Assembly (NCBI GenBank): GCA_964237235.1
Contig: CAXSGY010000001.1
Coordinates: forward strand, 248,001-312,000
Source: GCA-002050365 sp964237235
GTDB taxonomy: Bacteria; Acidobacteriota; Blastocatellia; Pyrinomonadales; Pyrinomonadaceae
Direction of reading: 5' to 3'
Length of the DNA: 64,000 nucleotides
Below the pieces are notes generated by a model. It saw nothing but the letters and a program-made list of their open reading frames with translations, was not told where the DNA came from and searched no databases. This document shows, one piece after another, positions 7,789 through 16,090 of the stretch (position 1 is the first letter of the stretch; every line of letters starts with the position of its first letter). The position numbers were made by a program, and so were the translations under genes.

Positions 7789-9231
7789 ATGAAAAAAACC
7801 TTCTCCGAAAAGCGCGTCGGCGAGCTTTGTTCAAAATTAGACGACGCTGATTTTGAACCGCGCGTTGAAGATTTCGCGCGCCGCACGCCGGTTCACGTCG
7901 TTTACGGCGGCGCGAATCTCTTTAAATCGGACACGCCCACAAAACTCGGCAAAATCGCGCTTCGCTCAATCGAAACTTACGCGCCGGATTTTGCGGAATT
8001 CGCCCGCGCGATGTGGCTCAAAGGCGCGGACGCTTTGCCCGTTTACGACGACGCGATTCGGGAATTGGAGTTTCAGGCGGCGGACGACGAAGCGAAATTA
8101 AAAATCGAAAACTTTGCGGCGTGGTTCGCGTGGACGATTTACAACCGCGCGTTTGAAAAATTACAGCGCGAGCCGGTTGAAGATTTTCGGATTGATTTTG
8201 AAGACGGTTATGGTTTTCGCCTTGATGCGGAAGAAGACGCGCACTGCATTTCCGCCTCAAGCGAGTTGGCGAAAAGTTTCCGCGAAAATACGATTACGCC
8301 GTTCTGCGGTTTTCGCATTAAATCTTTTCAGAAGGAAACCCGCCAACGCGCCGTGCGAACTTTGGATTTATTTCTGACGAATCTTTTAGAAAAATGCGAA
8401 GGCGCGCTGCCGGAAAATTTCGTCGTGACTTTGCCGAAAATAACGCGCCGCGCGGAAGTGGAAATTTTAGACGAACTGTTAAGCGAATTTGAAAATAGAA
8501 ACGGTTTTGAAAACGGCGCGATAAAAATCGAGATAATGATCGAAACGCCGCAGTCAATTATTAACGAGCGCGGCGCAATTGCTCTGCGCGGATTAGTCGA
8601 AGCCGGACGCGGGCGCGTCAATTCGGCGCACCTCGGCGCGTTCGATTACACGGCGAGCTTCGGGATTTCCAGCGCGCATCAACATCTGCGGCACGAAGCG
8701 TGTAATTTCGCCAGACAAATGATGCAATCCGCGCTCGCGCCGTTAAACGTAAGACTCGCCGATTCGGTAACTGTTGAGATGCCGGTTGCCGTTTACAAAG
8801 GCGAAAATTTAACGCCGGACGAAGCGCGGGAAAATCGGCGCGTCGTTCACAAAGCGTGGCGGTTGCATTTTAATAATATTACGCATTCGCTCGTCAACGG
8901 TTTTTATCAAAGCTGGGATTTGCATCCGGCGCAGCTCGCGGCGCGTTACGCCGCCGTTTACGCTTTTTTTCTCGAATCGAAAACGGAACAGGCAAAGCGT
9001 CTGAAAAATTTTATGGGAAAAGCGGCGCAGGCGAATTTGACGGGAAATATTTTCGACGACGCGGCGAGCGCGAACGGGCTTTTGAATTTTTTCAACCGCG
9101 CTTTGAACTGCGGCGCGATGACCGAAACGGAAATTTCCGACGCGACCGGCTTAACGATTGACGAATTGAAGCAAGCGTCGTTTGCCAAAATTATGGAACG
9201 CAGACAAAAGAAAAACGGATTTGCGGGTTAG
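7789..9231 (+). CDS. DUF6986 / HpcH-HpaI aldolase-citrate lyase superfamily protein
   Basis: A 480-residue protein of the phosphoenolpyruvate/pyruvate-binding TIM-barrel superfamily. Characteristic pieces are RIDFEDGYGFR, the acidic-metal region IEIMIETPQSI and the glycine-rich segment SAHLGAFDYTASFGISS. Related proteins are sometimes labelled phosphoenolpyruvate kinase, but the reaction is unproven. The N-terminal ~90 residues and the helical C-terminal ~120 residues extend the core barrel. The gene stands alone between a terminator and a convergent PilZ gene. Confidence 0.82.
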   Translation: MKKTFSEKRVGELCSKLDDADFEPRVEDFARRTPVHVVYGGANLFKSDTPTKLGKIALRSIETYAPDFAEFARAMWLKGADALPVYDDAIRELEFQAADDEAKLKIENFAAWFAWTIYNRAFEKLQREPVEDFRIDFEDGYGFRLDAEEDAHCISASSELAKSFRENTITPFCGFRIKSFQKETRQRAVRTLDLFLTNLLEKCEGALPENFVVTLPKITRRAEVEILDELLSEFENRNGFENGAIKIEIMIETPQSIINERGAIALRGLVEAGRGRVNSAHLGAFDYTASFGISSAHQHLRHEACNFARQMMQSALAPLNVRLADSVTVEMPVAVYKGENLTPDEARENRRVVHKAWRLHFNNITHSLVNGFYQSWDLHPAQLAARYAAVYAFFLESKTEQAKRLKNFMGKAAQANLTGNIFDDAASANGLLNFFNRALNCGAMTETEISDATGLTIDELKQASFAKIMERRQKKNGFAG

Positions 9232-9266
9232 ATGACTTCGGCGTATTTCCGTGTTTGAAATACAAA

Positions 9267-9725
9267 TTACATTTCGGATTTGCCGACCGTTGCCAGAATT
9301 TCGTCGAGCTTTTGGTCGCGCTGTTGATGAGGATCGGTCAGCGTCGGCACGTCTTTTTTAGCAGCGTTTTTTGGCAATGCGAACGGGTCAACCTGTAGCG
9401 GCAAGCCTTGTTTTTCGAGCGCGTAGGAAATTATTTTGGCGATTAATTCCTGCTCGAATTGCGTGATGTCGAGAAATCTTGTGCCGATGCCGTTGTCGGC
9501 AAATTTATACAGAGCTTTGCAGGACAGCGGCAGATAATTTTTGTTCGGAAGCTGCAAAAAAAGACGAAATTCGTCGCCGACGTAGATGCTTTCGTCCCAT
9601 TCGGTCAGACAGCCGCCGATGCTTACCTGACTAACTAAAGTTTCGACCGCTTCGCCGTATTTCGTAAAGCGAATCGCCGGAATATCGAGCGAAAATCTGA
9701 TGTGTCGTCTTTGTTCGATGCCCAT
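9267..9725 (-). CDS. PilZ domain protein
   Basis: A 152-residue cytoplasmic protein. PilZ domains bind cyclic di-GMP through an RxxxR motif, here RRHIRF at residues 6-11, and a [D/N]xSxxG loop, here VSIGG near residue 33. In this protein the Asp/Asn position of the second motif is Gln, so ligand binding is not certain. The last 45 residues are a charged tail. It probably links c-di-GMP to motility or envelope functions, but no target gene is adjacent. Confidence 0.82.
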   Translation of the reverse strand: MGIEQRRHIRFSLDIPAIRFTKYGEAVETLVSQVSIGGCLTEWDESIYVGDEFRLFLQLPNKNYLPLSCKALYKFADNGIGTRFLDITQFEQELIAKIISYALEKQGLPLQVDPFALPKNAAKKDVPTLTDPHQQRDQKLDEILATVGKSEM

Positions 9726-9826
9726 TTAAGAAATGTCTCTGCGGAAGTTTCGTCGGTTTTGCGTCTGACCTTTCGTTATTCTACCGATTTCAGACGGATA
9801 AATGCAATGAATTATTTTAAAAGCGA

Positions 9827-9855
9827 AAACGCCCGCCGATTTTGAGCGGGCATTT
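9827..9855 (-). terminator. Intrinsic terminator of the bacilliredoxin gene
   Basis: Near-perfect arms around GCCCGC/GCGGGC with an A/T-rich flank. Read on the minus strand the hairpin is followed by GTTTTCGCTTTT, 27 bases after the stop at 9882. Confidence 0.7.
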
Positions 9856-9881
9856 TCTGATTTTCGACGGCGATTTCCGGC

Positions 9882-10325
9882 TTAATTATTAGCCGCGCCG
9901 GTTTTGGCGCAGAATTCGTTGAAAGCCGCCATCAAGCCCTGCGCGATTTGCTGCGGATGACGACCTTCGAGGTCTTTGCGCTCGAACATTCCGACGAGCT
10001 TTCCGTTCTTCAAAAATCCGATTGCCGGCGACGACGGATTGTAGCCGGTAAAATAATCGCGGGCGACATCGGTCGCGTCAATGTCCGCGCCGGCGAAAAC
10101 CGTGATCGTTTTGTCGGGCTTCGCGTCCGAATGTTCCAACGCCATCGCAATGCCCGGACGAACGCCGCCCGCCGCGCAACCGCACACCGAATTGACGACG
10201 ACCATCACTGTGCCGTCCGTGTTTTCGACCGCATCTTTGACCGCTTCCGGCGTTTTCGTTTCTTCAATTCCGAGCCGCGCCAACTCCTGGCGCATTCCGT
10301 GGATCATTATTTCTGAATATGGCAT
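9882..10325 (-). CDS. BrxA/BrxB-family bacilliredoxin
   Basis: A 147-residue YphP/YqiW-type thioredoxin-fold protein. In Bacillus these remove bacillithiol from thiolated proteins. The motif NSVCGCAAG gives C48-G-C50, the family's CGC active site. The start at 10325 (MPYSEIMIHGMRQEL) is the family start; an upstream in-frame codon at 10361 would add 12 unlike residues. Its presence suggests bacillithiol or a similar thiol in this organism, but no bacillithiol synthesis gene lies in the window. Confidence 0.92.
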   Translation of the reverse strand: MPYSEIMIHGMRQELARLGIEETKTPEAVKDAVENTDGTVMVVVNSVCGCAAGGVRPGIAMALEHSDAKPDKTITVFAGADIDATDVARDYFTGYNPSSPAIGFLKNGKLVGMFERKDLEGRHPQQIAQGLMAAFNEFCAKTGAANN

Positions 10326-10467
10326 AATTTTTTGTTTCAATTTTAAGATTTCAAATTCCAAATTTTGGAAACTTGATTTTTAAATAAAGTATCCGTTTTT
10401 AAGTCCGATTAGTCAAGTTTTGCGGCTCTTAAAACGCGACGGTCGGCGCGGCGATAAAAATATAGAC

Positions 10468-11952
10468 TCAATTTTTCAAACAAATCGTGACCGCTAAACC
10501 TTTCGGAATTCTATTTTTAGCCGAAACTTTTCCTTCGCAGGCTTCGACGCAGGTTTTGACGATTGCCAAGCCTAATCCCGTGCCGCCGGTTTGCCGGGCG
10601 CGGTCGGCTTCGACGCGGTAAAACGGATCGAAAAGTTTTTCCAGAGAGTCTTCGGGAACGCCCGCGCCGTTGTCGGAGATTTCGATTCGAGTTTGATCAT
10701 TGCCGTTTGTCGCCGAAACGCAGATTTCGCCCGCGTCGCCCGCGTAGCGAATCGCGTTGCGGACGACGTTGCCGACGGCGCGCATCAAGAGTTCGGGCTG
10801 CGCCAACGCTTCGACGTTTTCGTCAATCGAGATTTTGACATCGGCGTTTTTCGTCGCCCGTTCGCGCTCAACGATTGATTCGACGAGCGGGCGCAAGCGA
10901 ACTTTTTCGAGAGTGATTTCGGTCGTTTTAATTCCGGCTTTTGAATACGCGAGCAGTTCGCTGACGAGCTTCGACATCAGCAGGACTTCTTCCTTCACGT
11001 CTTCGACATACGCGCGGTTCGCTTCGTCCACGCGATCTTCTAAAATCTGGAGCGCGAAATTCATCCGCGCGAGCGGTGAATTAAGCTCGTGCGAAATGTC
11101 GCCCAAAAATCTTTTCTGCCCGCCGACAAATCCGGCGAGCCGCGCGGCGAGATGATTGATCGCCGTTCCGAGTCGTCCGATTTCGTCGGTGCGTTTTTCA
11201 CTGACGCGTGTGTCGAATCGTTCTTCGGCGATTTGTTCGGTCGCAGTCGTAATTTGACCGACCGCTTTTGTGATGCTGCGAACGAACGGAAACCAGAAAA
11301 GAATCGAAACGGCGACGATGATGCCGGTCAAAATCAGCCACGGAGTCGGGTTGTAAAATAAACCGTAACCGTAAAACGAATCGGAAACGGCAATCAAACG
11401 GGCGCGGGTTATTTCCGACTTATCTTTATCAAATAAACCGATGCGCGCGTCGAACCAGTAAAGCGTCGGGTCGCTCGTTCGCGTGTAAATCGAAGGCGGC
11501 ATCATCGGCGGAGGAAGTCCGCGCGGCGGCATTTGTTCGCCTGTCCGACGCGGTTCGCGCGGTGCGGGCAGCGAATTTCCGTCGCCCGCAGGCATCGGCG
11601 GCAGCGCGTTTTCACGAACGATTTCTTCGAGAACCGTCGGCGGCAAATTGATTTCCCGTCCGCCCAATTGATTGCCCTGACTGTCGAACAAAAAAAACTC
11701 TACGCCTTTATATTTTTCCGCGTATCTTTTAAGAATTTCATCACGTTCGCCGCGCGTTTTTTCGTCCGATTCGTTCGAGATCTGGCGCGTCACGAATTCG
11801 ATGTTATTGCCGAAACCGCCGGAAAAATCCGAGCCGGGACGAAAGCGAAAATTGAAATTAAAAAACACGAACAGAATCGCGCCGACGAGCAGCAGATTAA
11901 GAAAAAACCAGAGAATGATTCGTTTGAAAAGTGAAAATTTAAGGGTCGGCAT
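10468..11952 (-). CDS. CpxA-like sensor histidine kinase
   Basis: A 494-residue inner-membrane kinase. Two membrane segments (about 12-33 and 205-225) enclose a periplasmic sensor with a Pro-rich stretch (117-155). A HAMP domain follows, then the H-box DISHELNSPLARM with H288, N-box NVVRNAIRYA, G1 DNGAGVP and G2 GTGLGLAIVK. The ELNSPLARM context resembles CpxA. It abuts the response-regulator gene with no gap (regulator stop at 11953-11955, kinase ATG at 11950-11952), so the two are one operon and cognate partners. The envelope-stress role is inferred from the CpxP-like gene on the other side of the promoter region. Confidence 0.93.
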   Translation of the reverse strand: MPTLKFSLFKRIILWFFLNLLLVGAILFVFFNFNFRFRPGSDFSGGFGNNIEFVTRQISNESDEKTRGERDEILKRYAEKYKGVEFFLFDSQGNQLGGREINLPPTVLEEIVRENALPPMPAGDGNSLPAPREPRRTGEQMPPRGLPPPMMPPSIYTRTSDPTLYWFDARIGLFDKDKSEITRARLIAVSDSFYGYGLFYNPTPWLILTGIIVAVSILFWFPFVRSITKAVGQITTATEQIAEERFDTRVSEKRTDEIGRLGTAINHLAARLAGFVGGQKRFLGDISHELNSPLARMNFALQILEDRVDEANRAYVEDVKEEVLLMSKLVSELLAYSKAGIKTTEITLEKVRLRPLVESIVERERATKNADVKISIDENVEALAQPELLMRAVGNVVRNAIRYAGDAGEICVSATNGNDQTRIEISDNGAGVPEDSLEKLFDPFYRVEADRARQTGGTGLGLAIVKTCVEACEGKVSAKNRIPKGLAVTICLKN

Positions 11953-12678
11953 TTAATCCTCGCCGTCGCCGCGCGGCACGAACATATAGCCGACCGAGCG
12001 AATGGTTTTGATGTATCGCGGATTTTTCGAATCGTCGCCCAATTTGCGTCTGAGGCTCGAAATATGCACGTCAATCGAGCGGTCGAAAACGTCGTATTCG
12101 CGTCCGGCGGTTTCGTCGAGAAGTTTATCGCGGTCAAGCACGCGACCTTTGGCGCGGGCGAGACACAAAAGCAAATCGAATTCGAGCGCGGTTAAATTGA
12201 GCGGCTCGTCGTTCTGCCGAACTTCGCGCGTCGCCTGGTTAATCGAAACGTCGCCGACGACTATTTCGTCAATTTGATTTTCCAAATTCGCCGCCGACAT
12301 CTGCGAGCGGCGCGTGACGGCGCGCACGCGGGCAAGCAGTTCCCTGGTCGAAAAAGTTTTCGGCAGATAATCGTCCGCGCCGATTTCCAGACCGACGATC
12401 CGGTCCGATTCGTCGCCGAGCGCGGTCAGCATCAAAACCGGCACGTTTGAAAATTGACGAAGGCGTTTCAAAACTTCAAAGCCGTCCATCTGCGGCATCA
12501 TTACATCTAAAATCACTGCGCCGAAATCGTCAATTTTGGCGCGCTCCAGACCGCTCAAACCATCATTGGCGGATTCCACTTCAAAACCGAACGGGGCGAG
12601 ATAATCCTTTACGAGACGGCAGAGTTTTACATCGTCGTCAATCATCAAAATCCGGTTGTGGTTCGCTCTTTCCGTCAT
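11953..12678 (-). CDS. CpxR-like OmpR-family response regulator
   Basis: A 241-residue DNA-binding regulator. The receiver domain has the acidic pair in MIDDD (13-17), phospho-acceptor D58 in VILDVMMPQMDG, T near 86 and K near 107. A winged-helix domain follows, with SSLRRKLGDD and TIRSVGYMF. It is the first gene of the two-component operon and faces the divergent CpxP/Spy-like gene. Repeated CTTTACAAACG motifs in the shared gap are candidate binding sites. Confidence 0.94.
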   Translation of the reverse strand: MTERANHNRILMIDDDVKLCRLVKDYLAPFGFEVESANDGLSGLERAKIDDFGAVILDVMMPQMDGFEVLKRLRQFSNVPVLMLTALGDESDRIVGLEIGADDYLPKTFSTRELLARVRAVTRRSQMSAANLENQIDEIVVGDVSINQATREVRQNDEPLNLTALEFDLLLCLARAKGRVLDRDKLLDETAGREYDVFDRSIDVHISSLRRKLGDDSKNPRYIKTIRSVGYMFVPRGDGED

Positions 12679-12720
12679 TTCGATTTACAGTTTAACCGAA
12701 AAACGAGGACGCGCAAGCAA

Positions 12721-12774
12721 CTTTACAAACGCTTAACAATTTTCCCGTTTCCACACATAAAATCTTTACAAACG
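12721..12774. promoter_or_regulatory. Tandem CTTTACAAACG motifs, candidate response-regulator sites
   Basis: The 11-base word CTTTACAAACG occurs at 12721-12731 and 12764-12774, start-to-start distance 43 bases, about four helical turns. Each is followed by a TTAA-type half (TTAAC, TTAAAC). E. coli CpxR recognises GTAAA repeats (TTTAC on the other strand) spaced by five, so this arrangement is similar but not identical. The sites sit within 100 bases of the regulator start in the gap shared with the CpxP-like gene. Confidence 0.5.
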
Positions 12775-12950
12775 GCGGTTAAACTCGAAAATTGGAAATC
12801 GTCATAAAGAAAATTTGAGAGATGTTTCTTTTGCCGCGAAGAATTGAGGAAAAGGCGTAAAAGATAGTTGGGAATCTTGATCTGTTTTTCGGGTCTTTGC
12901 GGGACGATTTCCGCCAAAAAAAGAATTTATAAATCCTAAGGAGAATTTCA

Positions 12951-13478
12951 ATGAAAAATTATCTAAAAATATTCGCGCCCGTCGCGTTGGCGATTATCGT
13001 CGGCTCGCTGACGTTCGCCTTCGCGCAAACCGGCAAAAGCGAATTCGGAGAAACGAAAACCGGCGACCAGCGAGAGCGTCGGATGCCGCCGCCGGACGGA
13101 ATGCGTCCGGGCGGAGGCGGTCTGCCGCCGCACATTCTCGAACAGCTTAATCTGACCGACGCGCAGAAGCAGCAGATTCAAACAATCGAGACGGCTTCGC
13201 GCGATGCGTCGAAGGAAAACTTCGATAAAATGCGCGGCTACGACGAACAGTTAAGAAAATCAGTCGAAAGCGGCGCGTTCAACGAAGAACAAGCCCGCCA
13301 GATTCTGAACTCCAAAGCGCAAACGATGGTCGAAATGGAACTCGTTCATCTTCGCTCGGAAGCGTCAATTTTCAAAATTTTGACGACCGATCAGAAAGCG
13401 CAGCTCGAACAATTAAAGCAGCAGCGTCCGGGACCGCCGCGCGGCGATGTTCCGCCGCAGGCTCCGCCGCAAAACTAA
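12951..13478 (+). CDS. Spy/CpxP-like periplasmic LTxxQ protein
   Basis: A 175-residue exported protein with a signal peptide ending near FAFAQ. A Pro/Gly-rich segment precedes a helical core carrying two LTxxQ-type motifs, LNLTDAQKQQIQ and ILTTDQKAQLEQL. Members are ATP-independent periplasmic chaperones or feedback inhibitors of CpxA. It is divergent from the CpxA/CpxR-like operon, exactly the E. coli cpxP-cpxRA layout, so feedback on the kinase is a reasonable inference. A strong AAGGAG ribosome site precedes the ATG. Confidence 0.87.
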   Translation: MKNYLKIFAPVALAIIVGSLTFAFAQTGKSEFGETKTGDQRERRMPPPDGMRPGGGGLPPHILEQLNLTDAQKQQIQTIETASRDASKENFDKMRGYDEQLRKSVESGAFNEEQARQILNSKAQTMVEMELVHLRSEASIFKILTTDQKAQLEQLKQQRPGPPRGDVPPQAPPQN

Positions 13479-13802
13479 AAGCGGCGGTTAAAGTTGAATC
13501 ATTTGACCGATGAAAAATCGCCGGCGCGTCGCCAAATCATCAAGGGTCTCAGATAATTTGCAGGTTATCGAAAACTTCAAACGCCGAAAGGCATTCAAGG
13601 GTCGGCAACGCGCCCGCGATTTTTTGAAGATCAAATAATATTGGAGCGTGGACGGAAGCGTCCGCATTCAAGCGTGACAGCGCGAGATAAATCGTTACCG
13701 TTAAGTTGCGCGACCGCAACGCTCGCAACATCGCTTTCGCTCTGTTGGGGGACAAGATGTCCGCGCTCCAATTTTTGCTCCAATTTTTTGAGGATAAAAA
13801 TT
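13479..13802. other. Gene-poor gap, mostly an inverted-repeat element
   Basis: No convincing gene is seen here. The right two-thirds is the hairpin element at 13641-13772. Reading frames through it on both strands are products of the repeat. Confidence 0.7.
13641..13772. repeat. Dispersed inverted-repeat element, copy 1
   Basis: A 132-base element with ends TTGGAGCGTGGAC (13641-13653) and, inverted, GTCCGCGCTCCAA (13760-13772). Internal GGACGGAAGCGTCC and GGACAAGATGTCC add smaller palindromes. The termini match those of the element at 60112-60248 (GGAGCGCGGGCATC), so the two belong to one REP/MITE-like family. Confidence 0.75.
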
Positions 13803-14609
13803 ATGGAAAAAATAAATTTAATCAGCCGTCGCGATTTGTTGGTGAAAGGATTTAAAACTGCTGCCGCCGTCGGTCTCGGCGCGGTCGCGCTCGGCGCGTT
13901 TGGCGATTTCAGCCCTTTGTCTTCCAAGGCTTTAGCCAATCTTTCGGCTGACGATCTCAATTTTACATCGTCCGATCCGTGCGTTCTGACTTGTTCGGCG
14001 ACGCTTGGACCGTGCTATTACAGCACCAATCTCGTGCGCCGCGATATTACCGAAGCCGCTGCTTCGGGCAAAGTTGGTTTGCCGACCCGTTTAGGTTTTC
14101 GCATCGTCAACGCCGATACTTGCGAGCCGGTCACGAACGCTTCGATTGACATCTGGCACACGGACAATCAGGGCATTTATTCCGCGCCGATCAGCGCGTT
14201 TTGTAACGGTTCGGGGACGGCGGGACAAACCGCGCAGAGCCAGCGTTTCGGGCGCGGCATTCAAAACACCGATTCAAACGGCTGGGCTTACTTCGATTCG
14301 TTTTTTCCCGGCTGGTATTCGTCGCGCGTCACGCATATTCACGCAACAATTCGCGTCGGCACGACGGCGATGGTCACGACGCAGTTTTTCTTTCTTGACC
14401 GCGTCGCCGAATTTATTTACCGCTCGCATCCGAACTATTCAAATCGTCCGAACCGCGACACGACGAATTTGACCGATAACGTCATCGGCGGTCAGGGCTT
14501 GGCGCGCGTTCTGCCGTATGTGATGAGTACGCGGCTCGTCAACGGAAAATATCTGGAAGCGGTGAAAACCATCGGCATCCGCACGACGGCGACGACCTGC
14601 AACGCTTAA
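13803..14609 (+). CDS. Tat-exported intradiol ring-cleavage dioxygenase
   Basis: A 268-residue Fe(III) dioxygenase of the catechol/protocatechuate 3,4-dioxygenase superfamily, which opens catechol-type rings between the hydroxyls. The N-terminus has a twin-arginine signal, SRRDLLVKG (R9, R10), then a hydrophobic Ala/Gly segment, so it is exported folded. The expected ligands are visible: Tyr in GIYSAP, Tyr in FFPGWY and two His in THIHATI. It is longer at the N-terminus than cytoplasmic PcaH. The start at 13803 is chosen because it opens the Tat signal; frames further upstream lie in a repeat. The physiological substrate is unknown. Confidence 0.88.
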   Translation: MEKINLISRRDLLVKGFKTAAAVGLGAVALGAFGDFSPLSSKALANLSADDLNFTSSDPCVLTCSATLGPCYYSTNLVRRDITEAAASGKVGLPTRLGFRIVNADTCEPVTNASIDIWHTDNQGIYSAPISAFCNGSGTAGQTAQSQRFGRGIQNTDSNGWAYFDSFFPGWYSSRVTHIHATIRVGTTAMVTTQFFFLDRVAEFIYRSHPNYSNRPNRDTTNLTDNVIGGQGLARVLPYVMSTRLVNGKYLEAVKTIGIRTTATTCNA

Positions 14610-14630
14610 AAACATTCAAAGAAAAAACAA

Positions 14631-15977
14631 ATGAGCAAACTGATGCCCGACAATTATTTAATTTCGTACCGATTGTCACTATTCGCTTTTTTAGCGATTC
14701 TGGCAGCAATCGCTTGCGCGCCGCAAACGACTTTGGCGCACCAACAGCCGACGACGATTGTGCTGCTCGACGTAAATCCCGATAAAGTCAGTATGGAACT
14801 GCAAATTCCTCTGAACGAATTGGAACTCGCGTTCGGTCGCGATGTTTCGCAAAACACAGACCATTTAATCGAAAGATTGTCGCCGCAAATCAAAGATTAT
14901 CTGCTCGCGCACGTTCATCCCGCAACCTTAGAAAATCAGCTCTGGTCGCTCGCGGTCACGAATATGGAACTCGGAAAAGCCGAACAAACGCAGAGCGGTC
15001 CATATCAGGAAATTAAAATTTTCCTCGATTTAACGCCGCCAAACGGTGCAACCACCAGACAGTTTGTCTTGAATTACGACGTGATAATGCATCAGGTCGT
15101 CACACATAAAGCTTTAGTCGGCATTCGACAAGATTGGGAATCGGGCAAAATCGGCGAACAGCCGGCGACCGTCGGCATTATCGCGGTTGATACGGCGACG
15201 ACAAAAATTTTTCCGCTCGAAATCAATTTGCAAAAAGGCAGTTCGTGGGAAGGCTTCAAAGGTATGGTCGCCCTGGGTATGCGTCACATCTTAGACGGAA
15301 CGGATCATTTGCTGTTTTTGCTGGTTTTGTTGTTGCCCGCGACGCTGCTCGTTGACGGCAGGCGTTGGGGAAATTTCGGCGGCGCGAAATTGAGCGTTGC
15401 GCGGCTTTTGAAAATCGTCACGGCGTTCACTGTCGGACATTCGATAACGCTTTTGCTCGGCGCGGCGGGCGTTTTGCAAATGTCGCAAAAACCAATCGAA
15501 ATTTTAATCGCCGTTTCGATTTTAGTTTCCGCCGTTCACGCCGTGCGCCCGATTTTTGCCGGCAAGGAAATGTTCATCGCCGCCGGTTTCGGTTTGATTC
15601 ACGGTTTGGCTTTCGCCGCATTTTTGTCGGCAATGAACTTGCATTCGAGCGCGTTCGCATTGAGCGTTTTCGGCTTTAACGTCGGCATCGAGCTGATGCA
15701 GATTTTCATTATCGCCGTCGTCACGCCGTGGATTATTTTGCTGAGTTTGACACCCGTCTACAAATGGTTCAGGATCGCGGGCGCGATGTTGGCGGCGGGC
15801 GCGGCGACGGCGTGGATCACGGAGCGCGTGTCCGGCGAGCCGAATAAAATCGGCAGTTCACTGCAACATATCTCCGAATACGCGCCCTTCGGTATTTTGA
15901 TATTGGCGTTAGTTGCGCTGCTGGCATTTGGTTTAACCAGAAACAAAGCATTCCGCAGCAAGATCACGGCATATTAA
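14631..15977 (+). CDS. HupE/UreJ-family membrane protein
   Basis: A 448-residue protein with a signal or anchor at about 12-35, an extracytoplasmic beta-rich domain of about 180 residues, then about seven membrane helices. The HupE/UreJ signature is seen in GMRHILDGTDHLLFLL, VTAFTVGHSITL, GFGLIHGLAFA and GFNVGIELMQ, whose conserved His and Asp suggest metal (nickel or cobalt) handling. No hydrogenase or urease genes are near. It starts 21 bases after the dioxygenase stop and is probably co-transcribed with it. Confidence 0.87.
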   Translation: MSKLMPDNYLISYRLSLFAFLAILAAIACAPQTTLAHQQPTTIVLLDVNPDKVSMELQIPLNELELAFGRDVSQNTDHLIERLSPQIKDYLLAHVHPATLENQLWSLAVTNMELGKAEQTQSGPYQEIKIFLDLTPPNGATTRQFVLNYDVIMHQVVTHKALVGIRQDWESGKIGEQPATVGIIAVDTATTKIFPLEINLQKGSSWEGFKGMVALGMRHILDGTDHLLFLLVLLLPATLLVDGRRWGNFGGAKLSVARLLKIVTAFTVGHSITLLLGAAGVLQMSQKPIEILIAVSILVSAVHAVRPIFAGKEMFIAAGFGLIHGLAFAAFLSAMNLHSSAFALSVFGFNVGIELMQIFIIAVVTPWIILLSLTPVYKWFRIAGAMLAAGAATAWITERVSGEPNKIGSSLQHISEYAPFGILILALVALLAFGLTRNKAFRSKITAY

Positions 15978-16090
15978 TTAGCGAATTTAAAAAACTTATT
16001 TCGCAGAATTGTCTGCGGAACATTATTCTCTAACGAAAATGTAAAAGACTATTCATTAAAAACAGCAACAAAATTCGGAAGATTAAAAAT

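Noticed and set aside
12723..12917. Minus-strand frame of 64 codons in the Cpx-like gap
   Set aside because: No ribosome site or family features; it covers the promoter region and the CTTTACAAACG repeats.
16001..16016. CGCAGA-ATTG-TCTGCG hairpin after the HupE-like gene as a terminator
   Set aside because: The stem is only six pairs and no T run follows.
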